Assembly (NCBI GenBank): GCA_963693365.1
Contig: CAVNZM010000052.1
Span: forward strand, 1-26,608
Direction: 5' to 3'
DNA length: 26,608 nt
Source of the DNA: Amoebidium appalachense
Lineage: Eukaryota > Ichthyosporea
Numbering within the stretch: the stretch's first letter is position 1; each line of letters starts with the position of its first letter. Below the pieces are notes generated by a model. It saw only the letters and a program-made list of their open reading frames with translations, made no database searches and was not told the DNA's origin. Below are positions 1 through 8,744 of the stretch, one piece after another. A program made the translations under genes and the position numbers.

Positions 1-334
1 AAAAGAAAAGACGAAGAAAGAGGAAAAAGAAAAGAAAGCAGGACAGAAAACACGAACAGCAAAACACAGTTATAACCGAAGATATTCATGTACACATAAC
101 ATGTACTTGTGTCTCCCTCACTGGGTAGACTCGTGTACCTATAATCAGTTGCTGTAATCGATATCTAAACACACGAATATAGCCGACACAACACGATTAC
201 AAGTACTCAAATACACTGGAGATCGATGTCATAATTTACGTACAAGGAGCACATCTTTTTCATTAAGTAAATGAATGAAAACATAACACGAACTGAGAAG
301 ATCTTACAATATGTAAATACTACGTATTATAACA
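1..334 (-). mobile_element. LTR family A, partial copy running off the left edge
   Basis: Read on the minus strand this begins TGTTATAATACGTAG at 334. It matches the 5' part of the LTR copies at 12173-13097 and 18677-19162, sharing the ATGTAAATACTACGTATT block, the GAGATCGATGTCA-like block and the paired GTACAC motifs near 90-140. The right edge abuts the inverted start of the element C gag exactly at the LTR terminus, which suggests that LTR A inserted into gag C. The other flank, and so any target-site duplication, lies outside the window. Confidence 0.8.
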
Positions 335-408
335 TCTTGTGAGGCCAACCTCTGCTCCAGTAGTTGGACTAGTTGCTGCAACTGGAAGTTGTCAGACATA
401 GTGTCGTG
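335..408 (-). pseudogene. Element C gag, first about 20 codons, inverted fragment
   Basis: The minus-strand ATG at 406-408 opens MSDNFQLQQLVQLLEQRLA, nearly identical to the gag start at 23141 (plus strand). The reading frame is cut at 335 by the terminus of LTR A. The leader at 409-437 also matches that of the 23141 copy (ACACGACACTATGTCTGAC). This is a Leu/Gln-rich coiled coil typical of the N-terminus of many retrotransposon Gag proteins. It is a fragment only and not functional. Confidence 0.7.
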
Positions 409-437
409 TATGATGGGTAGCTAGTCTATGTGTTTTG

Positions 438-676
438 TGCACTGAAAACGACAGTAGAACTTAGTGTAAATCAAACGTTCTGCTTCCCATGTTTGTGACA
501 TGGGAGGCACTGCTTTATATAGTCGTTAACACCTAAATACATATTACCTTCCTGTAGAACTGGTCTTTCTCTAGCTGATGGTATTATTGATCAATTACCA
601 CGCTTTTACTGTACACGTGCTATACAGTGGAGATCTAATAAGTATAAGGTGGCATCATTTGCATGCCCAAACAACA
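438..676 (-). mobile_element. Candidate LTR, divergent relative of family C
   Basis: It lies upstream (minus strand) of the shared element C leader, where a 5' LTR belongs. On that strand it could begin TGTTGTTTGGGC at 676 and end TTTTCAGTGCA at 438; the end matches the LTR C end at 23080-23090. The interior does not resemble the two clear LTR C copies, so this is either a second subfamily or unrelated DNA. The left boundary is a guess from the TG...CA rule. Confidence 0.3.
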
Positions 677-894
677 CACACACACACCAGTTTAACCGGT
701 CATGTATCGCCAAATGTAGTTTGATAGACCACATAATACCGCAACACACACACGTCACATTCACAACAGACACCCAGAAAGATAGCCTACCTGTAAATTA
801 CAACATCCTTGATTTTATACTAAACACGCGTAACTACGACCTGTTTATTAGATGTATTGATTGGCTTGAGAAACACATCACTACAAAATTATAG
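649..894 (+). other. Small unassigned ORF (81 codons) in front of the (CA)n tract
   Basis: Seen: an open frame from 649 to 894 with no signal peptide, no transmembrane segment and no motif I recognise. Its C-terminal part (ILDFILNTRNYDLFIRCIDW) resembles part of another small ORF at 11827-12177 (ILDHLVNAAQYDIVIRCLKL), which is the only reason to list it. Codon use is AT-rich like the surrounding DNA. It could be a remnant of an unidentified repeat, and chance is not excluded. Confidence 0.2.
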
Positions 895-898
895 CGCA

Positions 899-965
<67 letters not shown>

Positions 966-997
966 CCAGCTGATACCGAGTGTCCCGAGGGGAGCCC

Positions 998-1036
<39 letters not shown>
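895..1036. repeat. (CA)n microsatellite followed by a 35-base A run
   Basis: CA dinucleotides run from about 903 to 964. About 38 bases of unique sequence follow, then an uninterrupted A run at 1002-1036. The A run could be the tail of a retroposed sequence on the plus strand, but I see no recognisable LINE or SINE body before it. Reading frames through the CA tract are not genes. Confidence 0.9.
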
Positions 1037-1037
<1 letters not shown>

Positions 1038-1365
1038 GGGGAACCCCAACTAATTGATTTCTCCTTGTAGTCTTTATGGTGTCTCGTAGAGAAAGTAAAC
1101 CCTGATATATAGTCACCACCCGACATCTATGTACGTGATCATGATATACCGCTGAGGGGATATTCCGAGCAAACCCCCCCCCCCCATACCTGAGACTGGT
1201 TCTCTTTGCCTCGAGTAAACAGCGTAAACCCCTTGGCCACCTCATGGTGGCCTCGTGTGCACCCTGGTGGTGGGCCATGTACAGCATGGCCGAAAAGAGA
1301 GCACAATGAAAACAAGTCGTTAAAGATATAAAAGTTAACTGTGCACGTTGAGTGGCTAGTTAACT
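1037..1365. other. Unassigned spacer with a 14-base C run
   Basis: Nothing recognisable. A minus-strand open frame of about 80 codons (start near 1287) crosses it and then runs into the A/T tract, so it is probably accidental. It may be internal sequence of the element whose LTR C lies at 1366-1737. Confidence 0.3.
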
Positions 1366-1737
1366 TGCACTAAAGCACACAAATAAACGTGTTTAACACA
1401 CCAATTGCAGTTAAACGTAAATCTTACTTCACACAACTAAAAATATTCTGAGAATATCCGGGAATAAAGCACACTACCACTCTAAGAATAGAATCCTGTG
1501 GCAAATATAGACATGACATCATCTGAACCGGGAATATTAATTAATGAGCACAATTAGCACGTTGCTAGTGAAGCTCGTCATTGGTACAGTTTTGGCTCAA
1601 ACATATAACTACCATATATGAATATGACCGTAAACAAAAGCTCTATGCACTCGAGTGAGTGTTGAACCAATTATTCAATTGCTCAGAAACTTTCTCTAAC
1701 AGACATTGCTAGCCGGGAGTACCAGTGTACTCCAACA
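1366..1737 (-). mobile_element. LTR family C, inverted copy
   Basis: On the minus strand this begins TGTTGGAGTACACTGG at 1737 and ends AGTGCA at 1366, about 372 bp. It matches 22720-23090 over its whole length, including CTCCCGGCTAGCAATGTC, the GAGCAATTGAATAAT block and GTGTGTTAAACACGTTTATT. The flanks (TAACT, CTCCG) do not form a target-site duplication. The right side is a truncated LTR A, so this copy either sits in LTR A with the other side deleted or is the 5' LTR of a broken element. Confidence 0.8.
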
Positions 1738-1835
1738 CTCCGATCGTTCCGTGTTTTGTTGTTGTGTGTTTGTGGTGTTTTCACACTGCACCACTGTGTC
1801 TCTGCTTACGTCCCAAATACTTATATAATTTAACA
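1738..1835 (+). mobile_element. LTR family A, 3' end fragment
   Basis: About 98 bp matching the 3' end of LTR A at 17305-17406 (plus strand) and 12173-12270 (inverted): GATCGTTCCGTGTT, the TTGTTGTGTG run, GTTTTCACACTGCACCACTG and the end ATATAATTTAACA. The 5' part is missing and replaced by the inverted LTR C. The base after the end differs from the other copies, as expected for unrelated insertion sites. Confidence 0.75.
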
Positions 1836-1839
1836 TGTC

Positions 1840-1933
1840 CGTGTGCTTGTGCGTGTGTGTGCGTGTGCGTGTAGGCGCATGCGCGTGCGCGTGATCGTGC
1901 GTTTTTAGTGTGTGTGTGGCAGTCTGTCTGTCT

Positions 1934-1970
<37 letters not shown>

Positions 1971-1998
1971 GCCGTGTGTGTGTGTGTGTGTGTGTGTG

Positions 1999-2000
<2 letters not shown>
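1840..2000. repeat. (TG)n and TG/CG-rich microsatellite
   Basis: Interrupted TG repeats, with purer stretches at about 1937-1968 and 1976-2000. The second stretch runs straight into the TG that opens LTR D. Long cysteine/valine or threonine/histidine frames here are repeat translations only. Confidence 0.9.
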
Positions 2001-2300
<300 letters not shown>

Positions 2301-2944
2301 CTTGCTTGATAAGAACTTATTGTATTTTATTTCTGTTTGCTCTCCTGTTTATCTGAGAGGGGTAGCGTGATTGGCTAGCTACACTCGTTGTCTTTCCTTT
2401 ATTTCAAAATGGCTTAGTTTTGTTCTCAAAAGGATGGCTCGCCAATAGTCGCGAGCGAGTACATCTGTAGATCGTGTTGTGCATTCCTGTCTATTAATAT
2501 ATGTGTGTTGTGATTGGACAATAGATATATATGGAATTCGGTTTATTGCAAAGTGTCTTCACTTTGAGAGTGTCGACTATTAGGAAATATATGTATTTAA
2601 ATAAGTTTCTTTATAGAGACGAACATAAATATATATGCGAGTTAATAGTGACTAGATGTATAATTACTTAATTTATTTAAGTAAGAGTTTCTAAACTTTA
2701 GTTTAATCGGAAGTTGGAATGCGTATGCTCTGTCGGAATGTGTTTTTCTATCTTCTGATAGAACCGATTGGTTCTCCCTCGTTAGTTGTGATAAGGTGAT
2801 AAGTCGCAAGTACAAAAGGAACCGAGAGCACAATAGAGAATCAGTTGTTGTTTGAATCTTTCAATGTCTCGTGCACAACTCCGATTGCCCTCTCATTAAA
2901 TGTGTTAGTCGTGTTTTACATGACACCTCTGTGCGAAACGATAC
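2301..2944. other. Non-coding, probably the 3' half of LTR D
   Basis: AT-rich with no convincing reading frame; a 63-codon minus-strand frame at 2642-2833 has no features. It contains an inverted CCAAT box (GTGATTGGACAATAG near 2509) and the TATA-like motif near 2808, consistent with LTR promoter sequence. Confidence 0.4.
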
Positions 2945-2989
2945 GAAACTCAACTTCTAAGTCTTGCTATGAATCATGGGAAGATGACA
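2945..2989 (-). mobile_element. LTR family B, 45-bp 5'-terminal stub
   Basis: Matches the first 45 bp of LTR B on the minus strand, from the terminal TGTCATCTTCCCATGATT to CTTAGAAGTTGAGTTT. The outer end is exactly the LTR terminus, followed by an 11-base G run. The 3' remainder is absent. Confidence 0.75.
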
Positions 2990-3136
2990 GGGGGGGGGGG
3001 GACTCCGAGGGAGGAGGGGTCTCTCTCCCTTCCTGGGCCTGCGCTTTTTGGCCAAACATCTCGCTCCCCCTTGGCCCCACCCACCTCCTTACTATCAGCG
3101 CCTAAATCTATCAAGTATAGTATCACAGTGTATTGA
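2990..3136. other. G-run and GC-rich spacer
   Basis: Starts with a G run at 2990-3000, then a GC-rich stretch with no gene or family I recognise. Composition differs from the LTRs on both sides, so it may be a fragment of a GC-rich element. Confidence 0.35.
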
Positions 3137-3319
3137 TGTTGGAATACGTCACTACGTACTAGGACAGCAAGAGTCTTGAAGTATGTATGTGTCTTAGCTT
3201 TGTTTGTATTCGTATCTGCTCTCCTTCTTTGTGCTCTCCCCCCTCTCTCCCCTTTTCTCTTTTCTTTCTCTCTCTCTCCCTCTCCCCCCCCCCCCCCCCC
3301 CCCCCCGTATCTCTCTCTC
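3137..3319 (+). mobile_element. LTR family D, copy 2, interrupted by LTR B
   Basis: Starts TGTTGGAATACGTCACTACG and parallels copy 1 through the pyrimidine tract and GTATCTCTCTCTC, then stops precisely where the TG of LTR B begins at 3320. This is the expected picture for an LTR B insertion into LTR D whose far side is lost. Confidence 0.7.
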
Positions 3320-3860
3320 TGTCATCTACCATGGTTAACGGCAAGAGTCTGACTTAGAAGTTGAGTTTTACACATGTTTATTAGTTTGTTGTTGTTCGTT
3401 TCCTTTTCCCTTTTCCTTTCTTCCTTCCTTTCTTTCCTTTCCGTTTCAGTGTGCACAGATATCTTAGTTCTGTGTACACATCGAGCCATTTAGCCCGCAC
3501 ACACGTAATGTTGTTTGCGTCAATGTCTAAATATGTTGTCCAATCAGATCTCGTTATATTTTCCCAAATATAGTAACCTACATTCCTCCTTCATTCTACT
3601 CGATTCCTTTCCCATTCCATTCCTTTCTATCCTCATTCCTTTTCCTTCTTGTCCCACGACGTAGAATTGCTCCAAGTTCCCCAGCTATTAGGAATACTTA
3701 TATTTAGACGTGTTATGTTAAGAACATGTATAAATATATGATGTGAACTAATAGATACATAAGTGGTTTCATTTTATTAAATGTTTCCGTACTTTCATTA
3801 GAAGATTACTTTCATTAGAAGATTGCAATATATCAAGTTCTACGTGTCGACAGGCATTTC
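3320..3860 (+). mobile_element. LTR family B, 3'-truncated copy
   Basis: Begins TGTCATCTACCATGG at 3320 and follows LTR B through the ACTTAGAAGTTGAG block, the T/C tract, the palindrome near 3451-3480, the CCAATCAGATCTCG block, TATTAGGAATA and GTGTCGACAGGCATTTCG. It ends at about 3860. The TATA box and 3' 200 bp present in full copies are missing, replaced by the retropepsin fragment. Confidence 0.85.
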
Positions 3861-3880
3861 GATTTTCGTATCGTCCTCGA

Positions 3881-4568
3881 TCACACTTTCTTCGCTAGTG
3901 GAGAGGGGGGTTCGTTATTCGAAATTCGAGCTAAACTGGTGACACTGCATGCTGTTGTGTAAGCCCGTGAATTAAGTGGACCACATGGAACCACTGTGCC
4001 CATACAACAGTCTAAAGTTCGTGGTGGTGGTGCGCCGGCAGCGAGTTTTATTTTACACGTTGCGATATTTGACGCATCTACCGGGAGGTGAATACCTGTG
4101 GTGGTAATTAATATGCGAGAAACAGCTGTCTCCTCCGCACTCCCACGCAACCACCACACCGGAATACTACACCTGCGATTTTCCTTAGCATACATGAACG
4201 AAAGTTCTGCAGCACCGTAATCAATTCGTCCCTGTTGTGGCCCCATGAAATCAACACCTAATAAGGCATCATATGGTAGATTATCAATCACATGCCATCT
4301 GTGCACCACTAGAGCAGATTCGTTGGGAATGGCGAGAGTGAGAGATATACTTCCTTGGCATGTCATTTCGTTACTTTGTGCATCCAGTACACTAAAATTA
4401 GGAACATACTGAATTCGTTTTCTTGCCACTACAGGGAGAGATTCGTATAATGCTGTGCTTATACAGCTATGGCTAGCACCAGAGTCGACAACTACTGTGA
4501 TTAGCTTCCCATGCACATACATTCGCGCAAGTGTGGCTGTGCATTTTCTTTCGTGGGTTAATGTGCAT
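3881..4568 (-). pseudogene. Orphan retropepsin (retrotransposon aspartic protease) fragment
   Basis: The open frame reads from the G-run near 4569 to a stop at 3881-3883. The annotated ATG at 4520-4522 is simply the first in frame; an ATG-less upstream part (THERKCTATLAR) reads through from the G run, so the true start is lost. Near the N-terminus is VVVDSGASHSCIS, the catalytic D-S-G-A motif, and about 80 residues later LLGVDFM, the hydrophobic-hydrophobic-Gly element that closes the fold. Together they define a retroviral-type protease as in Ty3/gypsy Gag-Pol, which cuts the polyprotein. No RT follows; LTR B sequence begins about 20 bp beyond the stop. It may belong to element C, whose gag is seen elsewhere, but that link is inference. 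The frame is intact for about 213 codons but lacks the rest of Gag-Pol. Confidence 0.75.
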
Positions 4569-4569
4569 T

Positions 4570-4601
4570 GGGGGGGAGGGGGGAGGGGGGGGGGGGGGGG
4601 G
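4570..4601. repeat. G-rich run at the retropepsin/NXPE junction
   Basis: Thirty-two bases of G with two A interruptions. It sits between the poly(A) signal of the NXPE-like gene and the orphan protease and marks the join. Confidence 0.95.
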
Positions 4602-4609
4602 ATGTGCTG

Positions 4610-4615
4610 TTTATT
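4610..4615 (-). promoter_or_regulatory. AATAAA polyadenylation signal of the NXPE-like gene
   Basis: TTTATT on the plus strand reads AATAAA on the minus strand, about 45 nt downstream of the TAA stop at 4661-4663. Position and strand fit a short 3' UTR. No better signal lies nearer. Confidence 0.55.
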
Positions 4616-4660
4616 AACATTGCACTGGAAACAATGACAAAAAACCCTTGCATATCTGTG

Positions 4661-6445
4661 TTATCGGGCCAGCAGATCAGATAATAACAAATCCACGGTT
4701 GTTCTACTAAGATACAACGGGGAGCCACTCCAGTAGCCATAATGATCCCCGTCGTCATTGCCTTCGGGCCGTCCATGTGACCAATGATACGTGTCTACCA
4801 TTTTGAAGCCATATCTTGCTACAAGTTGCTCGGTAGCCGCATTGACGTGCCTTACTCGATGAGGAATTCTCAGGAAATTGGAATTACTTGTTGCCGGCAT
4901 TGACAGAAAATATGCTCTACCCCTACGAATAACATTGCCACATTCCTTCGCTATTACCTTCAACATGCAGGTTTCGAGAGATTGGAGTGTCTCGGCTGGT
5001 GTATGCTGATAAACGGACCATAGCCCATGATCAATAATAATGACGTCTGCACCCCAGCATTGGCCGGTGCCATTTCCTGGGGGTTTCAGCTGGGAAGAAC
5101 AAATGTACCCTTGGAATCTGAAATCCAACGTGGGTGCATTTTCAATCACGTTTGTCGTTTGATGATGGTACAGCCATTTGTCCCCATACTCAAAGGTGAT
5201 GTTTGGTGGTGCTAGAAGCATGGCCAAGTCTGCATAAAGCTCACGTGTGATTGAGTCACCAGCAATAAACATTTTGGAAATGTTAACAGCCTTAAGTGCC
5301 GATGCAATATCTTCTGGTTGGCTTTGTCGCTTCATATTTGCGACAACGTCCATTATGGGGCAGTACAAAAACTGGTTCATGTGTGCTTGCGGCATCCAAA
5401 TAAACGAATCGGACCAATAGTTGAGAGACTCGGTCACATTTGCAGTATTATTATCGGAAATCGAAGAATACAGCAGTTGTTCAGGAAACATACGACCAGC
5501 CTGACTCTTTCGCACCCATACCCCACGCTGTAGACCCGTGTAGTTGAGTGTTACCGTCTGACCATGCTGTACACAGTTGGACAGCAGATCCTGATCTCTG
5601 CTAAAACGGCTATCTGCGGCCATAAGGCTGAACACGGCCAGGGTTCCGTCCTCGTGTGTTCGGTATTTTGCTGTACGCTCAGTGCAATTGACATTGCTGC
5701 AAGACTGGTTGTAAAGTAAAGTGGGAACATCTTGGAGGAAGACTCGTAACACAAAAGTGTGCATTCCTGCTTCATATGGTATGAAGCTTATGGTGTAGTT
5801 TTTTTCACACACAACCTCCTCCCGTGGACCGAATTCGTTTTCACCGATTTCAATGTTCTGTGGTGTCATGAGCTCGTTGTCTCTGTCGGCCACTGTATGG
5901 TTCAAGCACCGCTGCTTACCGACATGGACACGTGCTACTTGACGCATGTTGGTGGAAATGATTTTCACGTATAGCTCGTCCTCTGTGTCCGGCAGTTGAC
6001 AGGTTTTAGTGATGGTAATGTTAAAGGCCTGTCCAACCTCAAGACGTTTGCCGTCAGCCCAGTCACCGATGTGTGGCTCGAGGTTAAGCTGCAAATGGGG
6101 ATCGAGAAAATAACAGGCTCCCAACCGCATTGCCGGTTGTTGTTGTGAAGGAGGGATGGCTGGTTGGGAGGATACTACTCTGTTCCACCATGGTGCAAAA
6201 GTGCTTTGTTCCGGCTGCCCGGCTTTGCTATAATTGAAAAGAGGACTATCATAGAAGGACGTAGCTGGTGACAGGGACAATTTGGAGAGACCCAGGCCCA
6301 ATGTGACTACCAAAACAATGACTAACAGTATTAATTTCCACGTATGTCTATTGATCGCCATACGTTTTCGAATGGCAAGTATGCCCTTATTCATTTTGAA
6401 CACGTTCAAAGTATCATACGGTGATTGAAGAACAAAAACCATCAC
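4661..6445 (-). CDS. NXPE / PC-esterase (SGNH-fold) family type II membrane protein
   Basis: A single uninterrupted frame of up to 594 codons. The most upstream ATG is used; Met18 (6392-6394) is as likely because the hydrophobic segment follows it. Residues about 38-53 (LILLVIVLVVTLGLGL) form one membrane anchor preceded by Lys/Arg, the layout of a type II Golgi/ER protein. The lumenal part has many N-X-S/T glycosylation sites and cysteines. At 393-405 is FIAGDSITRELYA, the GDS nucleophile block of SGNH/PC-esterase domains. Near the C-terminus, DTYHWSHGRPEGNDDGDHYG (from residue 551) holds the Asp-X-X-His-type end of the triad, probably His568. In this superfamily such enzymes add or remove acetyl groups on surface glycans, but the substrate cannot be read from sequence. 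The frame is intact in a transposon-filled area and intronless, so it is either a true single-exon gene or a still-open retrocopy. Family assignment is by motif recall only. Confidence 0.8.
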   Translation of the reverse strand: MMVFVLQSPYDTLNVFKMNKGILAIRKRMAINRHTWKLILLVIVLVVTLGLGLSKLSLSPATSFYDSPLFNYSKAGQPEQSTFAPWWNRVVSSQPAIPPSQQQPAMRLGACYFLDPHLQLNLEPHIGDWADGKRLEVGQAFNITITKTCQLPDTEDELYVKIISTNMRQVARVHVGKQRCLNHTVADRDNELMTPQNIEIGENEFGPREEVVCEKNYTISFIPYEAGMHTFVLRVFLQDVPTLLYNQSCSNVNCTERTAKYRTHEDGTLAVFSLMAADSRFSRDQDLLSNCVQHGQTVTLNYTGLQRGVWVRKSQAGRMFPEQLLYSSISDNNTANVTESLNYWSDSFIWMPQAHMNQFLYCPIMDVVANMKRQSQPEDIASALKAVNISKMFIAGDSITRELYADLAMLLAPPNITFEYGDKWLYHHQTTNVIENAPTLDFRFQGYICSSQLKPPGNGTGQCWGADVIIIDHGLWSVYQHTPAETLQSLETCMLKVIAKECGNVIRRGRAYFLSMPATSNSNFLRIPHRVRHVNAATEQLVARYGFKMVDTYHWSHGRPEGNDDGDHYGYWSGSPLYLSRTTVDLLLSDLLAR

Positions 6446-6773
6446 CTGTCATGATGTCCCTAGTTGCTACCAACTGAACCGGGTCAGACTCAAAACGCCG
6501 TTCACCTAGCATCTTAAGCTCGGACGCCCCGCCAGACGAACACCAGCGCGCATTGTAAACGCATTGGTATCATAAATTGAAGTTGATACGAGTTACCATT
6601 GTAGTTAGCTCTGAAATATGCGAGATATAAATAACACAATGTCTGTAATCTCAAGAGTAAACAAAGCATTCACAAAGAAACGTGTAGCTACTGTATGTGC
6701 GCGTTGCTAGCTAGACAAGGATCTGAAGCTTGAGTCGGCATGGGACAACGGGACTGTGGGAAGAGAACGGGGT
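6446..6773. other. Upstream region of the NXPE-like gene
   Basis: No reading frame of note. This should hold the promoter of the minus-strand gene; I see no clear TATA box on that strand. Confidence 0.3.
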
Positions 6774-6823
<50 letters not shown>

Positions 6824-6832
6824 TTTTTGTGC

Positions 6833-6899
<67 letters not shown>
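6774..6899. repeat. 48-base G run plus (AT)n microsatellite
   Basis: An unbroken G run at 6774-6821, 17 bases of ordinary sequence, then about 30 AT units (6839-6899). A glycine/isoleucine-tyrosine frame across it is a repeat translation. Confidence 0.95.
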
Positions 6900-6901
<2 letters not shown>

Positions 6902-7853
6902 GAATTTATTCCTACGTTTCTATTTTTGAAATGCTCCGTTTCCGAAATAGGCGGCAGGGCCCAAAAAGCATGGACTGTACACTAATTGACCACCGAATTT
7001 TTTAGCACCAGCCACCAGGGAAAATGCTATTGGATAGCATAAAGGGTACGTCAGGGTTGTGGGGTTTTGGCTGCGCTACCAGTGTGCCTCTAACTCAAGC
7101 GTATTGTCAGAATTTCTAAATCGCATTGGCGGGGTTCGTCTCATTTAACGGCTCGTATAGACCCCGACTATTATTAAATTTGACAACCAATTTCAGATAA
7201 TTTTACACTCCTTTAGCCATTACACACCCCGATAGACAAATATAGGTTCATATTCCGGCCTTGAGTGCCAAAATAACCACCTGACCACCCTAACCCTTGG
7301 AAAACACCCATTTCTATATTAAAAAACACCAAAATACACTATTGTGACCTATCTTACTGCTACGAGAAACCAATCCAGCACCTCACAGCTTTACTCGTTT
7401 TGACCCCCTGAGCTTTTAATAAATATATCGTAAATACGGCAATTTTGAGTCGTACCGCAGCCCTGGGAGGCTGGGGTACCTACGAATTCGTACGTACGCA
7501 GACTGCTGAATTATCACTACTTGGCCAGATGTCCCCCCCCCTCTTTAGCATGAGCATGATTGCGCAAACACTCGATTGATCCGAATTTCTGCCGCATAAC
7601 TCATTTTGAGCACGGTGCGCGCAAAAAAATGACCGAAACTCGACGCACCCGCGGCATCGTTTTCGTTTTCTTTATCAGCCGGTGGTGTTACTTTTGTTCA
7701 AAACTTTCCACGTAACGCTTCGTTTTTTACTCTACTATTATTTTATTTCTTTGGGGGTTTATTTTTTTTTTGTCGCCGCCCATGAGCTGGCATTAGCTTT
7801 GTTAGCCCCTAGTAACACTAGAACTGCATGTCTTTTCTCACACCATTACCACC
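6900..7853. other. Intergenic region, no feature recognised
   Basis: Unique-looking sequence without long frames or LTR similarity. The last part, upstream of 7854, would be the 5' flank or 5' UTR of the nuclease locus and contains short T runs. Confidence 0.4.
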
Positions 7854-8580
7854 ATGGGCATCCAGGGGCTGTTACAGGTGCTAGACTTGAAACAAGAACA
7901 ACGCACAGATATAACTGAAGAATTGCGTGGCAAAGTAGTAGCAGTAGATGCTATGTGTTTTCTTCATCAGGCAATTCCACGGCAAAGTGAAAGCTGCGGT
8001 CGGAAAGAAACAGTTTGCCAATCAACCGATTGAGAGGAAAGATCTAGCTACCATTGAAAACAGTTTCATGAAAAAGGTAGATGAGCTAGAGTATTCAGGC
8101 GTTCAAGCAAGATATGTTTTTGATGGTCGTAGGTTAGAGCATAAATTAGAAGACGAAACAAGGAAAAAGAAAATCACAGATGCACGCGAAACACTAAAAG
8201 CAGTCGGTGCAGCAGCTACAGATGAACAGTACGCGGCGGCGGCTGAGCTGGACAATTCAATCGTCCATGCTGCAATCAGTGCTCTTACACAAGACCCAAA
8301 AACCCCCGTTATAGTAGCCCCATACGAGGCAGATGCACAGCTTGCTTACATGGTGCATAGTAAACAAGCGGATCTGGTGATAACAGTCGACTCTGGTGAT
8401 AACAGTCGACTCGGATCTACTTTTGTATAATCCCCCGATTTAGGGAAATGGAAAAATGCGTCCAAAGAACACAAAGATCTTAGATCTTACTTCAGTCAGA
8501 ACCCACAGTTAGCCGAAAAATATGGAATGAAATTAATGTCTTTTAAAAACAGGCGGGAGCGCCTTAAACAGGAGGACTAG
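7854..8580 (+). pseudogene. XPG/EXO1-family 5' nuclease, frameshifted
   Basis: The start is a strong Kozak ACCACCATGG at 7854. The N-terminus MGIQGLLQVL and VAVDAMCFLHQA match the N-domain of EXO1/FEN1-type nucleases (EXO1: MGIQGLL...VVAVD). The frame shifts by one near 7975-7990, then continues with YVFDGRRLEHK, VAPYEADAQLAYM (the acidic E and D of the I-domain) and LVITVDS. Here a 19-bp tandem duplication (8373-8391 = 8392-8410) shifts the frame. Past one repeat copy the frame gives DSDLLLYNPP, the expected metal-binding block, then a third shift in a C5 run (8432-8436), after which an open frame runs to TAG at 8578. The family's helix-hairpin-helix and long C-terminus are absent: the tail (DLGKWKNASKEHKDL...) is unlike EXO1. 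No introns are seen. AATAAA at 8676-8681 could be its poly(A) signal. Flap or 5'-3' exonuclease activity is a family inference; as sequenced it cannot make the protein. Confidence 0.8.
8373..8410. repeat. 19-bp perfect tandem duplication inside the nuclease DSDLL motif
   Basis: TCTGGTGATAACAGTCGAC occurs twice head to tail. Nineteen is not a multiple of three, so the reading frame changes and the frame before the duplication stops at 8428-8430. Confidence 0.95.
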
Positions 8581-8744
8581 GGATAAAAGTAGGTACTAAA
8601 TGATACTGCAAACTAATGTAACACGATTTTGAATCATTCTTCTTTGACATTTGTAATGTTCTTTGTGTGCTGTTTAATAAATACAACAAAACCACAAAAG
8701 GTGGTGAGCTCAATTGTGCATTCTCCGTGAGCTGTATTTGAAAT

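Noticed and set aside
1000-1287. 95-codon minus-strand ORF as a gene
   Set aside because: It ends in a phenylalanine run from the A tract and has no recognisable motif.
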